A DNA stretch of 64,000 nt from the NCBI GenBank assembly GCA_963810915.1, contig CAWEPH010000005.1:248001-312000 (forward strand), given 5' to 3'. The stretch comes from JAOUEA01 sp963810915 (GTDB taxonomy: Bacteria > Actinomycetota > UBA4738 > HRBIN12). A program made the translations under genes and the position numbers. Shown one piece after another: positions 53,883 through 63,698 of the stretch (the stretch's first letter is position 1; the number at the start of each line of letters is the position of its first letter). The notes under the pieces are model-generated. The model saw only the letters and a program-made list of their open reading frames with translations, was not told where the DNA came from and did no database searches.

Positions 53883-56448
53883 ATGTCCAAGACCCTGGTG
53901 GTGGTCGAGTCGCCCGCCAAGGCGAAGACCATCGAGAAGTACCTGGGCGGCGAGTACGCCGTCCGGGCTTCCTATGGGCACATCCGGGACCTCGGCAAGG
54001 GGTACGGCGGGCTCGGAGTGGATATCGAGCACGATTTCCAGCCCGATTACGTCGTGCCCGAGGATTCCAAGCGCCACGTCTCGGAGCTGAAGTCGGCGCT
54101 GAAGCAGGCCGACGACGTCATCCTCGCGACGGACTACGACCGTGAGGGAGAGGCCATCGCGTTCCACGTGGCGACCCTGCTTGGGGTGGACCCGGAGCGT
54201 GCGAAGCGCGTGACGTTCACCGAGATCACGCGGGATGCCATCCTGGAGGCCTTCACGCACCCCCGGGCGATCGATCTGAAGCTCTTCGACGCGCAGGAGG
54301 CCCGTCGGATCCTCGACCGCCTCGTGGGGTACCGCATCTCGCCGATCCTCTGGCGGCGCGTGCGCCCGGGTCTGTCGGCCGGCCGCGTCCAGTCGGTGGC
54401 CGTGCGGCTGATCGTGGAACGCGAGCGCGAGATCCGCGCGTTCGTGCCGGTGGAGTACTGGAGCGTGGACGTCCGGCTCACACCCGAGGACCCGGAGCAA
54501 CCGTTCGTCGCCCGGCTCGTGGAGATCCCCGAAGGACGCTTGGCCGCGTCGCCGGAGAAGAAAGGCGTGTTGCTCGCCGCCGAGGCCGACGCCGCCACGC
54601 ACGCCGAGCGGTTGCGCCGCGCGGCCTACCGCGTGGCCGACGTCGAACGGAAGGAGCGCAAGCGCTCGCCCGCGCCGCCGTTCACGACCTCCACGATGCA
54701 GCAGGAGGCCGCCCGCAAGCTCGGGTTCAGCGCGCGCAAGACGATGACGCTCGCCCAGCGCCTGTACGAGGGCATCGATCTGCCCGGCGAGGGCTCGGTC
54801 GGCCTGATCACGTACATGCGCACCGACTCCGTGAGCATCGCCGAGACGGCGATCCGTGAGATCGCCGAGCTGGTGAAGACCGAGTACGGGGCTGCCTATG
54901 CCTTGGGCGAGGCCCGTCACTACAGGACCAAGAGCCGCAACGCCCAGGAGGCCCACGAGGCGATCCGGCCGACGAGTGCGATGCGCACCCCACAGCGGGT
55001 GGCCGCGGCGCTCGACCGCGACCAGCTCCGCCTCTACACCTTGATCTGGCAGCGCACGGTGGCCACCCAGATGGCCGAGGCTCGCTTCAACCAGGTGGGC
55101 GTCGATATCGTCGCGACCAGCGTCGCGCGTGAGGGGGCGACCAGCGTCGCGCGTGAAGGGGCCGACGGCCGAGGACCTGACCTACGGGCTGCGCGCCACC
55201 GGGCAGACCATGATCTTCGACGGTTTCATCCGCGTCTACAAGGAGGGACGCGACGAGGGTCCTGACGAGGATGCGGAGAAGACGCTGCCCGAGCTCACCG
55301 TGGAGCAGGTCCTGCGCATGCTCGAGGTCCTGCCCGAGCAGCACTTCACCCAACCGCCGCCGCGCTTCAGCGAGGCTTCCCTGGTGAAGACGCTGGAGGA
55401 ACTCGGCATCGGCCGCCCCTCGACGTATGCGTCGATCATCGACACGATCCAGCGCCGCGAGTACGTCACGCTCGAGGAGAAGCGGTTCCGGCCGACGGAC
55501 GTGGGCGAGGTCGTCACGGACAAGCTGATCGAGCACTTCCCGGACGTCGTCGACGTCAACTTCACGGCATACATGGAGCGCGAGCTCGACGACATCGCCG
55601 AAGGAGACCTGCGGAAGCTCCAGATGCTGGAGGAGTTCAACGGGCCGTTCGAGCGCTCGCTCGAGAAGGCCGAGCACTCCTTCGAGCGCTACGAGGAGGC
55701 CCTGGACGAGGACTGTCCGCTCTGCCCGAAGGAGGGCCGAGAGCCCGCCAAGCTCCAGGTGAAGCTTGGGCGCTACGGGAAGTTCATCGGTTGTCCCAAC
55801 TACCCGGAATGCCGGTACATCCGGAACATGGACGGCACCGAGCGGGCGGAGCCCGAGCTGATCGACGAGCTCTGCCCCGAGTGCGGCCGGCAGCTGCAGA
55901 AGCGCGTGGGTCGATTCGGACCGTTCGTCGGGTGCAGCGGCTACCCCGACTGCACGTTCATCAAGAAGGACCCCGCCAAGAGCACCGGGGTGACCTGCCC
56001 GCAGTGCCAACTGGGAGAGCTGATCGAGAAGCGGAGCCGCTTCGGCACCACGTTCTACAGTTGCGACCGCTACCCGGACTGCGACTGCGCGGTGGGGAAT
56101 CCGCCGGAGAAGGATCATCCGTGTCCCGAGTGCGGCGGCCTCCTGCTGCGCCGCCCCAAGTCTCTTCGGTGCTGGGGCTGCGGGGCGGAGCTGGACCTCG
56201 ATTTCCAGGTGACGAAGCCAGGCGACGTGGAGGCGGAGACGGCGGCGCGGGATGCCAAGGCCGCGGCGAAGGCCGCGCGCGCCGCCGCGAAGAAGAAGTC
56301 GACGGCCAAGAAGAAGCCTGCCGCCCGCAAGAAGTCCGCCGCGCGGAAGAAGGCCACGACGAAGAAGCCCACGACTACCGCGAAACCGACGACGGCTGAG
56401 GTCAAGGCCGCCGCATCGGCCGAGGCCGAGGCGACGGCGGAGGGCTAG
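53883..56448 (+). CDS. topA: DNA topoisomerase I, frame broken by a 25-base insertion near 55150
   Basis: Without the insertion the product is 846 residues. TOPRIM: LVVVESPAKAKTIEKYLG and ATDYDREGEAIAFH (catalytic acidic cluster). Active-site Tyr in VGLITYMRTDS; EAHEAIRPTS. C-terminal zinc ribbons: CPLC...CPNYPEC, CPEC...CSGYPDC, CPQC...CDRYPDC and CPEC...CWGC. The tail is Lys/Ala-rich, as in actinobacterial TopA. It relaxes negative supercoils and is essential, so the frame break is almost surely not present in the living cell. Next gene starts six bases later. Confidence 0.95.
55113..55161 (+). repeat. Imperfect 24/25-base tandem duplication inside topA
   Basis: The unit encoding ATSVAREG occurs twice in a row (starting 55113 and 55137); the second copy has one extra A (GTGAAGGGG against GTGAGGGG). 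The net 25-base insertion shifts the frame. Deleting it gives VAREGPTAEDLTYGLRATG, a continuous TopA sequence. Confidence 0.85.
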
Positions 56449-56454
56449 CGCCCC

Positions 56455-58485
56455 GTGGCCACCTTCGCCGATGAGGTCGCCGCGCTCCGCGGGACCAAAC
56501 CGGCGACCCTGAGGGACCTGCTCACCAATCGGGCGTTCTCGCGCCTGCTAGCCGCGATGGCGGTCTCCTCGTTGGGGGATTGGGTGGGTTTCGTCGCGGT
56601 CACCTCGTTGGTGACACAGCTCTCCGGATCGACGGCGGCCGCGGGACTCGCGGTCGGCGGGGTGATGACCGCCCGCATGCTGCCCGCGATCCTGTTCGGC
56701 CCGATCGCCGGCGCGCTCGTGGACCGGGTCAACCGCAAGCAGATCATGATCATCGCCGACATCGGTCGTGGGGCGATGTACGCATCGATGGCGTTCTTCC
56801 ACGAGCTGTGGGTGATCTTCCTGCTCTCGTTCGCGATCGAGTGCCTGTCTCTGTTGTGGACCCCGGCGCGTGACGCGTCCTTGCCCAACCTCGTGCCGAG
56901 GCGTCAGCTCGCCAACGCGAACTCCATCGGGCTCGTGAGCACGTACGCCACGCTCCCGCTTGGGGCCGCGATCTTCGCCGGGTTGGCCGGGTTCAGCCAA
57001 GCGCTCGGTCAACGCGTCGTCTTCCTGGGCGACTCACCGCAGTCCCTCGCGCTGCTGCTCGACGCCAGCACCTTCGCGTTCTCCGCCGTGATGGTGAGCG
57101 GGATCGACATCCCCACCCAGGTCAGCCTCACCAAGGGACGGTTCGACCTCACGCGGGTCTGGCGCGACATCGTCGACGGGGTCAGGTTCCTGCGTGAGGA
57201 TTCGATCGCCTCGGCGATGACGGCGGGCATCGTGATCGCGTTCGCGGCCGTCGGCGCCGTGTTGGCGGTGGGCCCCATCTTCGTCACGGTGACCGTTGAC
57301 GCGAAGGCGGCCGGTTGGGGGGTCGTCGTGGTGGCGTTCGGGACCGGGATGGCCATCGGGATGGCTGGCACGAACGTGGTGGCGAAGTACTTCGACCGAG
57401 GCCTGACGTTCGTGTACGCGCTGATCGCGGCGGCCTTCGCCCTGTTCCTGCTGGCCGCGATGCCGAACCTCGCGCTCGTGTCCGTCGTGGCGGTCTGGCT
57501 GGGTGCGTTCTGCGGGCTGGCGTGGGTCAGCGGCTACACCCTCCTGCAGGAGAACGTCGAGGACGAGTATCGGGGTCGCACCTTCGCCTCGCTGACGGTG
57601 CTGTCGCGTCTCGGTCTCTTCCTGTCCCTCACGCTCTTCCCTATCCTGTCGAGCGTCTATGGCGATCACGGGTTCCATATCGGTGGACAGCCGTTCGATC
57701 TGTCCGGCACGCGGCTCGCGCTCTGGACGGCCGGCGTCCTGGCTCTTGCGGCCGGGCTCAACACGCGTCGGCTGCTTCGACGCCATCGTCTCTCCCGACC
57801 CCAACCCCTCACGCTCGTGCCGAAGCTGAAGCGCCCTCCCGCGACGGGCGTCTTCATCGCGTTCGAGGGCGTGGAGGGCGCGGGCAAGGGGACCCAGATC
57901 AAGGAGGCCGAGTCGTATCTGCGCGGGTTGGGACACGACGTGATCGTCACGCGCGAGCCCGGCGGCACCGAGCTGGGGGAGAAGATCCGCGAGATGCTCC
58001 TCGATCCGAGGACGGGGAAACTCGACGCGCGGAGCGAGGCGCTCCTGTTCGCTGCGGCACGGGCACAGACGGTGACGTCCGTGATCCGGCCCGCCCTCGC
58101 CGACGGCAAGGTCGTCATCTGCGACCGGTACGTGGACTCGTCGCTGGCTTACCAGGGATGGGCTCGAGGTCTCGGGGAGGAGGACGTACTCACGTTGAAC
58201 GTCTGGGCGACGCAAGGACTCTTCCCCGACCTCGTGATCCTGCTCCACGTGGAACCCGAACGCGGACTTCTGCGCTCGACCGAGGCGCCCGATCGGATGG
58301 AGCTCGAAGGCCAGGACTTCCATGCCAAAGTCTCCGACGCCTACCTGAAGATCGCGGAGGAGCATCCGGAACGCTTCGTCGTGGTGGACGGCGACGCTCC
58401 CCAGGACCAGGTGTTCGAGGGGGTGCGAACGGCGCTCGACCGGGTCCTGCACGACCGTGAGGCGGATACCGGCACCCCGACCTGA
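56455..58485 (+). CDS. tmk: MFS transporter fused to thymidylate kinase
   Basis: 676 residues from a GTG, single uninterrupted frame. Residues ~20-440: twelve-helix MFS protein (FGPIAGALVDRVNRKQIMIIADIGRG, VEDEYRGRTFASLTVLSRLG). Residues ~463-676: dTMP kinase with P-loop FEGVEGAGKGTQ, TREPGGTELG, ICDRYVDSSLAYQGWARG. It phosphorylates dTMP to dTDP at the membrane; the transporter half's cargo is unknown. This fusion beside topA and holB is known from actinobacteria such as Streptomyces. As no other tmk is visible here, the kinase is presumably essential. Confidence 0.9.
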   Translation: MATFADEVAALRGTKPATLRDLLTNRAFSRLLAAMAVSSLGDWVGFVAVTSLVTQLSGSTAAAGLAVGGVMTARMLPAILFGPIAGALVDRVNRKQIMIIADIGRGAMYASMAFFHELWVIFLLSFAIECLSLLWTPARDASLPNLVPRRQLANANSIGLVSTYATLPLGAAIFAGLAGFSQALGQRVVFLGDSPQSLALLLDASTFAFSAVMVSGIDIPTQVSLTKGRFDLTRVWRDIVDGVRFLREDSIASAMTAGIVIAFAAVGAVLAVGPIFVTVTVDAKAAGWGVVVVAFGTGMAIGMAGTNVVAKYFDRGLTFVYALIAAAFALFLLAAMPNLALVSVVAVWLGAFCGLAWVSGYTLLQENVEDEYRGRTFASLTVLSRLGLFLSLTLFPILSSVYGDHGFHIGGQPFDLSGTRLALWTAGVLALAAGLNTRRLLRRHRLSRPQPLTLVPKLKRPPATGVFIAFEGVEGAGKGTQIKEAESYLRGLGHDVIVTREPGGTELGEKIREMLLDPRTGKLDARSEALLFAAARAQTVTSVIRPALADGKVVICDRYVDSSLAYQGWARGLGEEDVLTLNVWATQGLFPDLVILLHVEPERGLLRSTEAPDRMELEGQDFHAKVSDAYLKIAEEHPERFVVVDGDAPQDQVFEGVRTALDRVLHDREADTGTPT

Positions 58486-58549
58486 TCGACGCGGAGCTCC
58501 TGCGCAGGCAGCCGGAGCGATGTCGCCGAGCTGCGCTAGCATCGCGCCC

Positions 58550-59662
58550 ATGAGCGCCGTGCTGGAGCGGGTCCCCGGTCAGGAGGCGGCGATGGCCTTC
58601 CTGATCGCCGCGGTCGAGCGGCCGCACCACGCCTACGTGCTCGGCGGGCCCGAAGGGTCCGGCAAGTCCATCGCCGCCGCCGCGTTCACCGCGGCCCTCC
58701 TGTGCCCGACGGGCGGGTGCGGGGCGTGTCGCTCCTGCAGGCTCGCGCTCGAGGGACATCATCCGAACGTCTTCCTGATCGAACCGGAGGGACGCGACAT
58801 CCACGTCGACACCATCCGCGAGGAGGTGTGGACACCCGCCTCGCGCACCGCGCCGGAACCGGGGCGCAAGGTGTTCGTGATCAGGGAGGCCGATCGCCTG
58901 AGTCCGGCGGCGGCGGACACGCTCCTGAAGGTCCTGGAGGAGCCACCCGCAGACGCCGTCTTCCTCCTGATGTCCGCGCGCGCGCACGAACTTCCCGAGA
59001 CGATCCTGTCGCGGTGTCACCTGGTGACGTTCACCGCTTTGTCGGAGGCGTTCGTGGTCGGCGTCCTCGTCGACGAGGGGGTACCCGACGTGCGCGCTCA
59101 CCTGGCCGCGCGTCTCGCGGGCGGCAACCTGGGACGTGCGCGTCGGCTCGCGGTGAGCCAGGACGGGCTCGCGTTCCGCGACGCGGCGCGCGAGGCCCTG
59201 GTCCACGCGGCCGAGGGTCCCTCGGGTGCACTGGAGGCCGCCGACATCGTGCTGGCGGCCGCCGCGGAGTACCGCAAGAACCTCAAGGGCGAGCTGCAGG
59301 TCGAACTCGCTCCCTTCCTCGACGAACGGGGGCGTCCCGAGGATGCCTATCGGGGGGCGATCAAGCGGATCGAGACCCGTTTCCAGCGGAAGGAGCGTCG
59401 AGCCGAGCGCGACTACGTCGACTGGGTGCTCCTGGCGGTGTCTGCGTTGCTGCGCGACGTGATCGCATCCTCGGTGGGGGCGGGGATGGAGGTGCTGCTG
59501 AACCCGGACCTTCCTCCCGATCGCACGCTGTCCGTCGCGCGGGCGGCGCGCGGCCTCGCCGGCGTCGAGGAGGCGCGGGCCGAACTGGCCGAGGACCTCA
59601 ACCTGAACACGCGGCTGGTGCTAGAGCGCGCGTTCCTGCGCCTGGCCGAGCTCGCGGCCTGA
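58550..59662 (+). CDS. holB: DNA polymerase III delta-prime subunit
   Basis: 370 residues. AAA+ clamp-loader domain: YVLGGPEGSGKSIAAAAF (Walker A), zinc module CPTGGCGACRSC, RKVFVIREADRLSPAAADTLLKVLEEPP (Walker B/SRC region), ETILSRCHLVTF. C-terminal helical collar ~200 residues. It loads the beta clamp during replication. Order topA-tmk-holB supports an actinobacterial source. Confidence 0.9.
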   Translation: MSAVLERVPGQEAAMAFLIAAVERPHHAYVLGGPEGSGKSIAAAAFTAALLCPTGGCGACRSCRLALEGHHPNVFLIEPEGRDIHVDTIREEVWTPASRTAPEPGRKVFVIREADRLSPAAADTLLKVLEEPPADAVFLLMSARAHELPETILSRCHLVTFTALSEAFVVGVLVDEGVPDVRAHLAARLAGGNLGRARRLAVSQDGLAFRDAAREALVHAAEGPSGALEAADIVLAAAAEYRKNLKGELQVELAPFLDERGRPEDAYRGAIKRIETRFQRKERRAERDYVDWVLLAVSALLRDVIASSVGAGMEVLLNPDLPPDRTLSVARAARGLAGVEEARAELAEDLNLNTRLVLERAFLRLAELAA

Positions 59663-59740
59663 CGTAGGTCAGCGGGCCGACACGCGATTGTGGTGCTGGC
59701 ACCACTGGCATCGGGCTCGGCGGGTGTGATGCTTGTGCCG

Positions 59741-60133
59741 ATGCCTGTTCGCGTCTTGATCGTGGACGACCAGGAGCCGTTCCGCATGGCGGCCCGCATG
59801 GTGGTGGACGCCACCGAGGGCTTCGAGGTCGTGGGTGAAGCCGAGACCGGCGAGGACTCCGTGGCGATGGCCGCCGATCTCAGGCCCGACCTCGTCCTCA
59901 TGGACGTGAACCTGCCGGGGATCAACGGGCTCGACGCCACGCGCCAGATCCTGGACGGCGCAGGCGACCCCGTCGTGGTGCTGCTCCTGTCCACGTACGA
60001 GGAGGAGGAGTACGCCCCGCGCGCGGCAGAGTGCGGCGCGGCGGCGTACATCCCCAAGGCGCTCTTCGGCCCCGACCGGCTGGAGACCGCCTGGGAGGCC
60101 GCCTCGGGATCAGCGCCCGGATCCGCCGGGTAG
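59741..60133 (+). CDS. Stand-alone response-regulator receiver
   Basis: 130 residues, receiver only: VRVLIVDDQEPFRMAARMVVDATEGFEVVGEAETGED, LVLMDVNLPGINGLDAT (phospho-Asp), LLLSTYEEEEYAPRAAECGAAAYIPKALFG (Lys in switch). The fold is NarL-like but there is no HTH. ATG 59741 lacks a ribosome site; frames open from 59690. Its end overlaps the end of the convergent metallopeptidase gene by 24 bases. Possible partner kinase not in view. Confidence 0.8.
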   Translation: MPVRVLIVDDQEPFRMAARMVVDATEGFEVVGEAETGEDSVAMAADLRPDLVLMDVNLPGINGLDATRQILDGAGDPVVVLLLSTYEEEEYAPRAAECGAAAYIPKALFGPDRLETAWEAASGSAPGSAG

Positions 60134-62933
60134 GGGCGCGTCTGCCGCACGCCCCCGCACCACCAGTTCGGTGAGCTCCATCTGCGCACGCGACCGTACG
60201 GCCGACCGAAGGACGAGTCGCACCTGCGTCACCGCTCGTGACCCGGCTCGCGGGCGAACCGGCGTGAGCTGATGGGCGGGGAGCCCCTCGTGGGTCCGGT
60301 AGGCGAGCACCCACGGTCCACCGGCGCTTCGGGTCCACACGTCGAAGGCCTTGGCGTCCGAGAACGACCCCGCGCAGATCGCCGACGGATCCACGGCGAA
60401 CGCCGAGATGTCGACCGGCTGCGGCAGGCGGATCGTGAGGGAGCGCGGGCGGGCGGCCGACGTGAGCCAGCTCGTCGTGCGGGAGTCGTCGACCGCCGCG
60501 GCCGGGCCGCATTCGCCGGCCACGCCCGTGTGATCGGGTCCGGTGAACCGCACGATCGAGGCGCCGCCGGCGAGCGAGGCCCAGTCGCGCCGCAGGATGA
60601 CCCGCATCGTGGCCGCGCCGTCCACGCGAACGTGCGCGAAGGTCCGCGTCGCGTAGCCGTCCAGCGAGACCTCGACGTCGCGGTAGAGGCCATCGGGCAC
60701 GTCGGGGATGTGGAAGCGCCCATCGGTGCCGGTCATCACGCTGAGGTCGACGGGTACCCCGAGCTCGGCGCCCGCGACGACGGACGAGCGCGCCGGCCAC
60801 GGGAGTTCCGCCGCCGGTGGGGTCCGTGACCCGTCCGGACAGCGAGCCGCACTCGGGCCCGGGGCAATCCGCTGGAGTTGAGAAATCGGCCACCGGATGC
60901 GTGTCGAACGTGTCGAAGGCCGAGGCGAAGAAGCCCATCCCGCGCGACGCGAAGACCTGCCAGATCGCGTCGTGATGCGCAGACCCGAAGATCGCCGCGT
61001 CCGCCACGAGGATGGCGTTGCGCATGTCGACGAAGCTGGGCGCCTGCGGCGAGAGCTCCATCGCGCGCGTGACGAGCGCCTCGGTGACGGGCGACCCGAG
61101 TTCCCGACGGAGCTGCCAGAGCGTCTGGAGCCAGATCTCGCCGTCGGAGTGCACCTCGGGCCTCGGCGCGACGTGGCCGAAGTCGGCGTAGGTGAGCCCA
61201 CCGGGCCCCGCGCCACCGGGTGTGTCGGGGCAGTGAGGGGATCGAGCCTCGACCTGGCAGTCGGCGTATTGGAACCGCACGCCCTCGCCACCCGCGATCC
61301 AGACGCCCATCGGGACGTCCGCGCGACGTGGGGCATCGGCCTGATACCCGGCGCCCACGAGCGCGTCGAGCGCATACCAGTCGCTCCACCCCTCGGAGAG
61401 CGCGCCGGACTGCTGGCCGTAGAGGGCTTCGGAGCCGTCGGGCATGGTGATCAGGCGGCTGGAGAGGCCGTGCGTGTACTCGTGGAAGACGACGGACGCG
61501 TCATCCGCAGCGTCTCCGGAGGGAAGCTGCGGCAGCGAGCGCGTGGCCCGGAAGAGGTACAGGGACATCCATGCGGCGTTCCCGTCGGGCGGGGTGTACA
61601 TCGTGGCGTTGTTGAGCAGGCGCGGCCTGCCGTCGTGGGCGAGATTGGCGCCCACGAGGGTCTCGGCCCGGACCGCGTCTCCGCCTTGACCTCCGAGCCC
61701 GTCGTCGTTCGCGGCCTGGAAGTTGCCGGCCGCCTCGGTGAATCCGATCGGCGGCGCCTCGAGGTGATCGTGATACGTGTTGAGCAGGTAATAGGCCTGG
61801 ACCGCTTCCTGGCGGCGGTTGACCCGCCAGCTGTACGGGTCGTGGGCGTCCCACGTGCACGGGGTGGGCGCGGCGCAGTTCTGTGACGGCATCCCGGTGT
61901 ACAGGACGACCGGCTGCCCCCAGTCGAGGGTGAGGGCATCGAGCGCAGGGATCTCGTCACGAGGATGGATCGCGTCGTCGCCGGGCGTGGCCGTGAAGAC
62001 ATGCGCGTTGTTGCCCGAGAGGGCTTCCGGTCCGGCGACGGGGAACGTGACCGGCACCTGCACGCCTCCCCCGTTCGGCAGGAGGGGCGACGGCGCGTGC
62101 GGCCAGGCCAGCCCGGAGCCCGGCTGGTCGGCCTTCACGAGGTTCTCGCGCCACAGCACCCGTCCGGACGCGGCGTCGATCACGGCGCGATCGATGCGCG
62201 ACGGCGAGATGTTGGCGATGGTGGCCCAGGCGAGCCGGCTGGCCCCGGGGGTCGGGAATCGCACGAGGGTGGCACGGTCGCGAGGGCCGGGGATCGGGGA
62301 GGCGCGACGAGATCCGACGCTCGCGGACGCTTGGGTGACCTCGATCGCGTCGGCGGCCGTGAGCGTCGGGCGGGTCGGCGCCGGAGCACGCACGACGTGG
62401 TAGACCGGGCCGATCATCGCGATCAGGGATCCGTCGGCCCTGACCGCGGCCTTCAGCCCGGCCCCGAAGATCGGTTCGTCTCCCACGACCTGCACCCACG
62501 AGAGGTGATGGGTCCCGAGGATGTCCACGTAGTCGTCGCGGAACGCGAGCAGATCGACGTCGGTCGGCGTGAGCCCGAAGGCGTCGAGGTGGTCCCGGAG
62601 GAACCCGAGTGCGACCTGCTGCGGGGCGACGCCGCTCGGCCCCGTGAGGGTCCCGTCGATGTTGGTCACCCAGCGCACCGCCCCCATGTACGGGTCGGTG
62701 TCCACCAGGACCCCGCTCCCGATCGAGTCCGTGAGCGCGGCGCGTGCCGAGAGCATGTCGGGCGTCGCAGGTGCGGCGAGCGGGCCGCGCCGCTGGCCAT
62801 GCATGACCGCATCCTCGTGGGGCCCTGCGAACGCGGGCCCAGAGGTGACCGATGCCAACCCCCCGGCCAGGATCGTCCAGGCCGCAAGCATCACGACGAG
62901 GGGACGACCCGGTCGCGACGGCGCCTTCCCCAT
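60110..62933 (-). CDS. Secreted M36 (fungalysin-like) metallopeptidase, frame broken near 60785
   Basis: Corrected length 940 residues. ATG 62933 with GGGAGGG upstream; signal peptide (PLVVMLAAWTILAGGLASV). Propeptide-like FTP/PepSY region to about residue 260, then catalytic M36 domain with ASVVFHEYTHGLSSRLI (HExxH) and GALSEGWSDWYALD (third ligand Glu). After it a carboxypeptidase-regulatory beta-sandwich (SLSGRVTDPTGGGTPVAGALV ... DGRFHIPDVPDGLY) and a C-terminal discoidin-like domain (RPRSLTIRLPQPVDISAFAVD). The +1 base sits between the peptidase and last domains. Likely digests extracellular protein. Confidence 0.88.
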
Positions 62934-63224
62934 CGCCAAGCCCTCCCGATCGGATCTCGCCCCCGACGCTAACACCCGGAGATGTCCAACAACCAAGCGC
63001 ATGGGCTGCCGCGGACGCGGTCCCGGGGGTCGGTCGGGAGGTCGTGTCGTTGACGTGCTCACTCGCTTGAAGGCAGCCGGCCCGCGCGCTCGACGTCGAC
63101 ACCCAGCGGGGAGCCACCCCCTCAGCGGAGTGCTGGCACCCCCCGCGGATCGTGGTGGCGACCGGGTCGTTTCCCCAGCTCAGGGGCCCTACGGTGAAGT
63201 CGCACCGCAAGAAGGAGGCACGTC

Positions 63225-63632
63225 ATGAAGAAGATCCTGGTCGGAACGGACACCACGGCCTCGGCGGATATGGCCGTGCAGGACGCGGCCGAGCTCGCCC
63301 GGGCGCGCGGCGCCGAGCTGCTGGTGCTGTACGTGGCCCCGGAGGAGAACCTGCGATCCGTCGTCGATCCCGCGAAGGCCGCCAGCCCCGAGAACTACCT
63401 CGCCGGTCTGCCCCAGCGCTTCGAGGGCGTGACCACGTCGACCCGCATGGAACGTGGGGACCCTGCAGAGCGGATCTGCCAGGTGGCCGCGGACGAGGGA
63501 GCCGACACGATCGTCGTCGGCAACCGCGGCGCACACGGGAGCTGGTGGCGGGTGCGCGACAGCGTCCCGAACCTCGTCCTCCGGCACTCGCCGTGCAGCG
63601 TCTTCGTGGTGGACACGAGGAGGGCTCAGTAG
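63225..63632 (+). CDS. Universal stress protein
   Basis: 135 residues, single UspA domain: KKILVGTDTTASADMAVQDAAELARARGAELLVLYV and the ATP loop VGNRGAHGSWWRVRDSVPNLVLRHSPCSVFVV (G-x2-G-x8-G(S) variant). GAAGGAGG precedes the ATG. Probably binds ATP; role in stress or dormancy by analogy. Confidence 0.9.
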   Translation: MKKILVGTDTTASADMAVQDAAELARARGAELLVLYVAPEENLRSVVDPAKAASPENYLAGLPQRFEGVTTSTRMERGDPAERICQVAADEGADTIVVGNRGAHGSWWRVRDSVPNLVLRHSPCSVFVVDTRRAQ

Positions 63633-63668
63633 TGCCAGTGCCTGTCGCCGGACCCCCGGGCGCGGGTG

Positions 63669-63698
63669 GTAGGCCGGGATCCCCTCGTCCCGGCCTAC
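63669..63698. terminator. Eleven-bp hairpin between convergent genes
   Basis: GTAGGCCGGGA, eight-base loop, TCCCGGCCTAC. It includes the stop codon of the minus-strand regulator and lies 36 bases after the usp stop, so it can terminate both. Confidence 0.75.
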
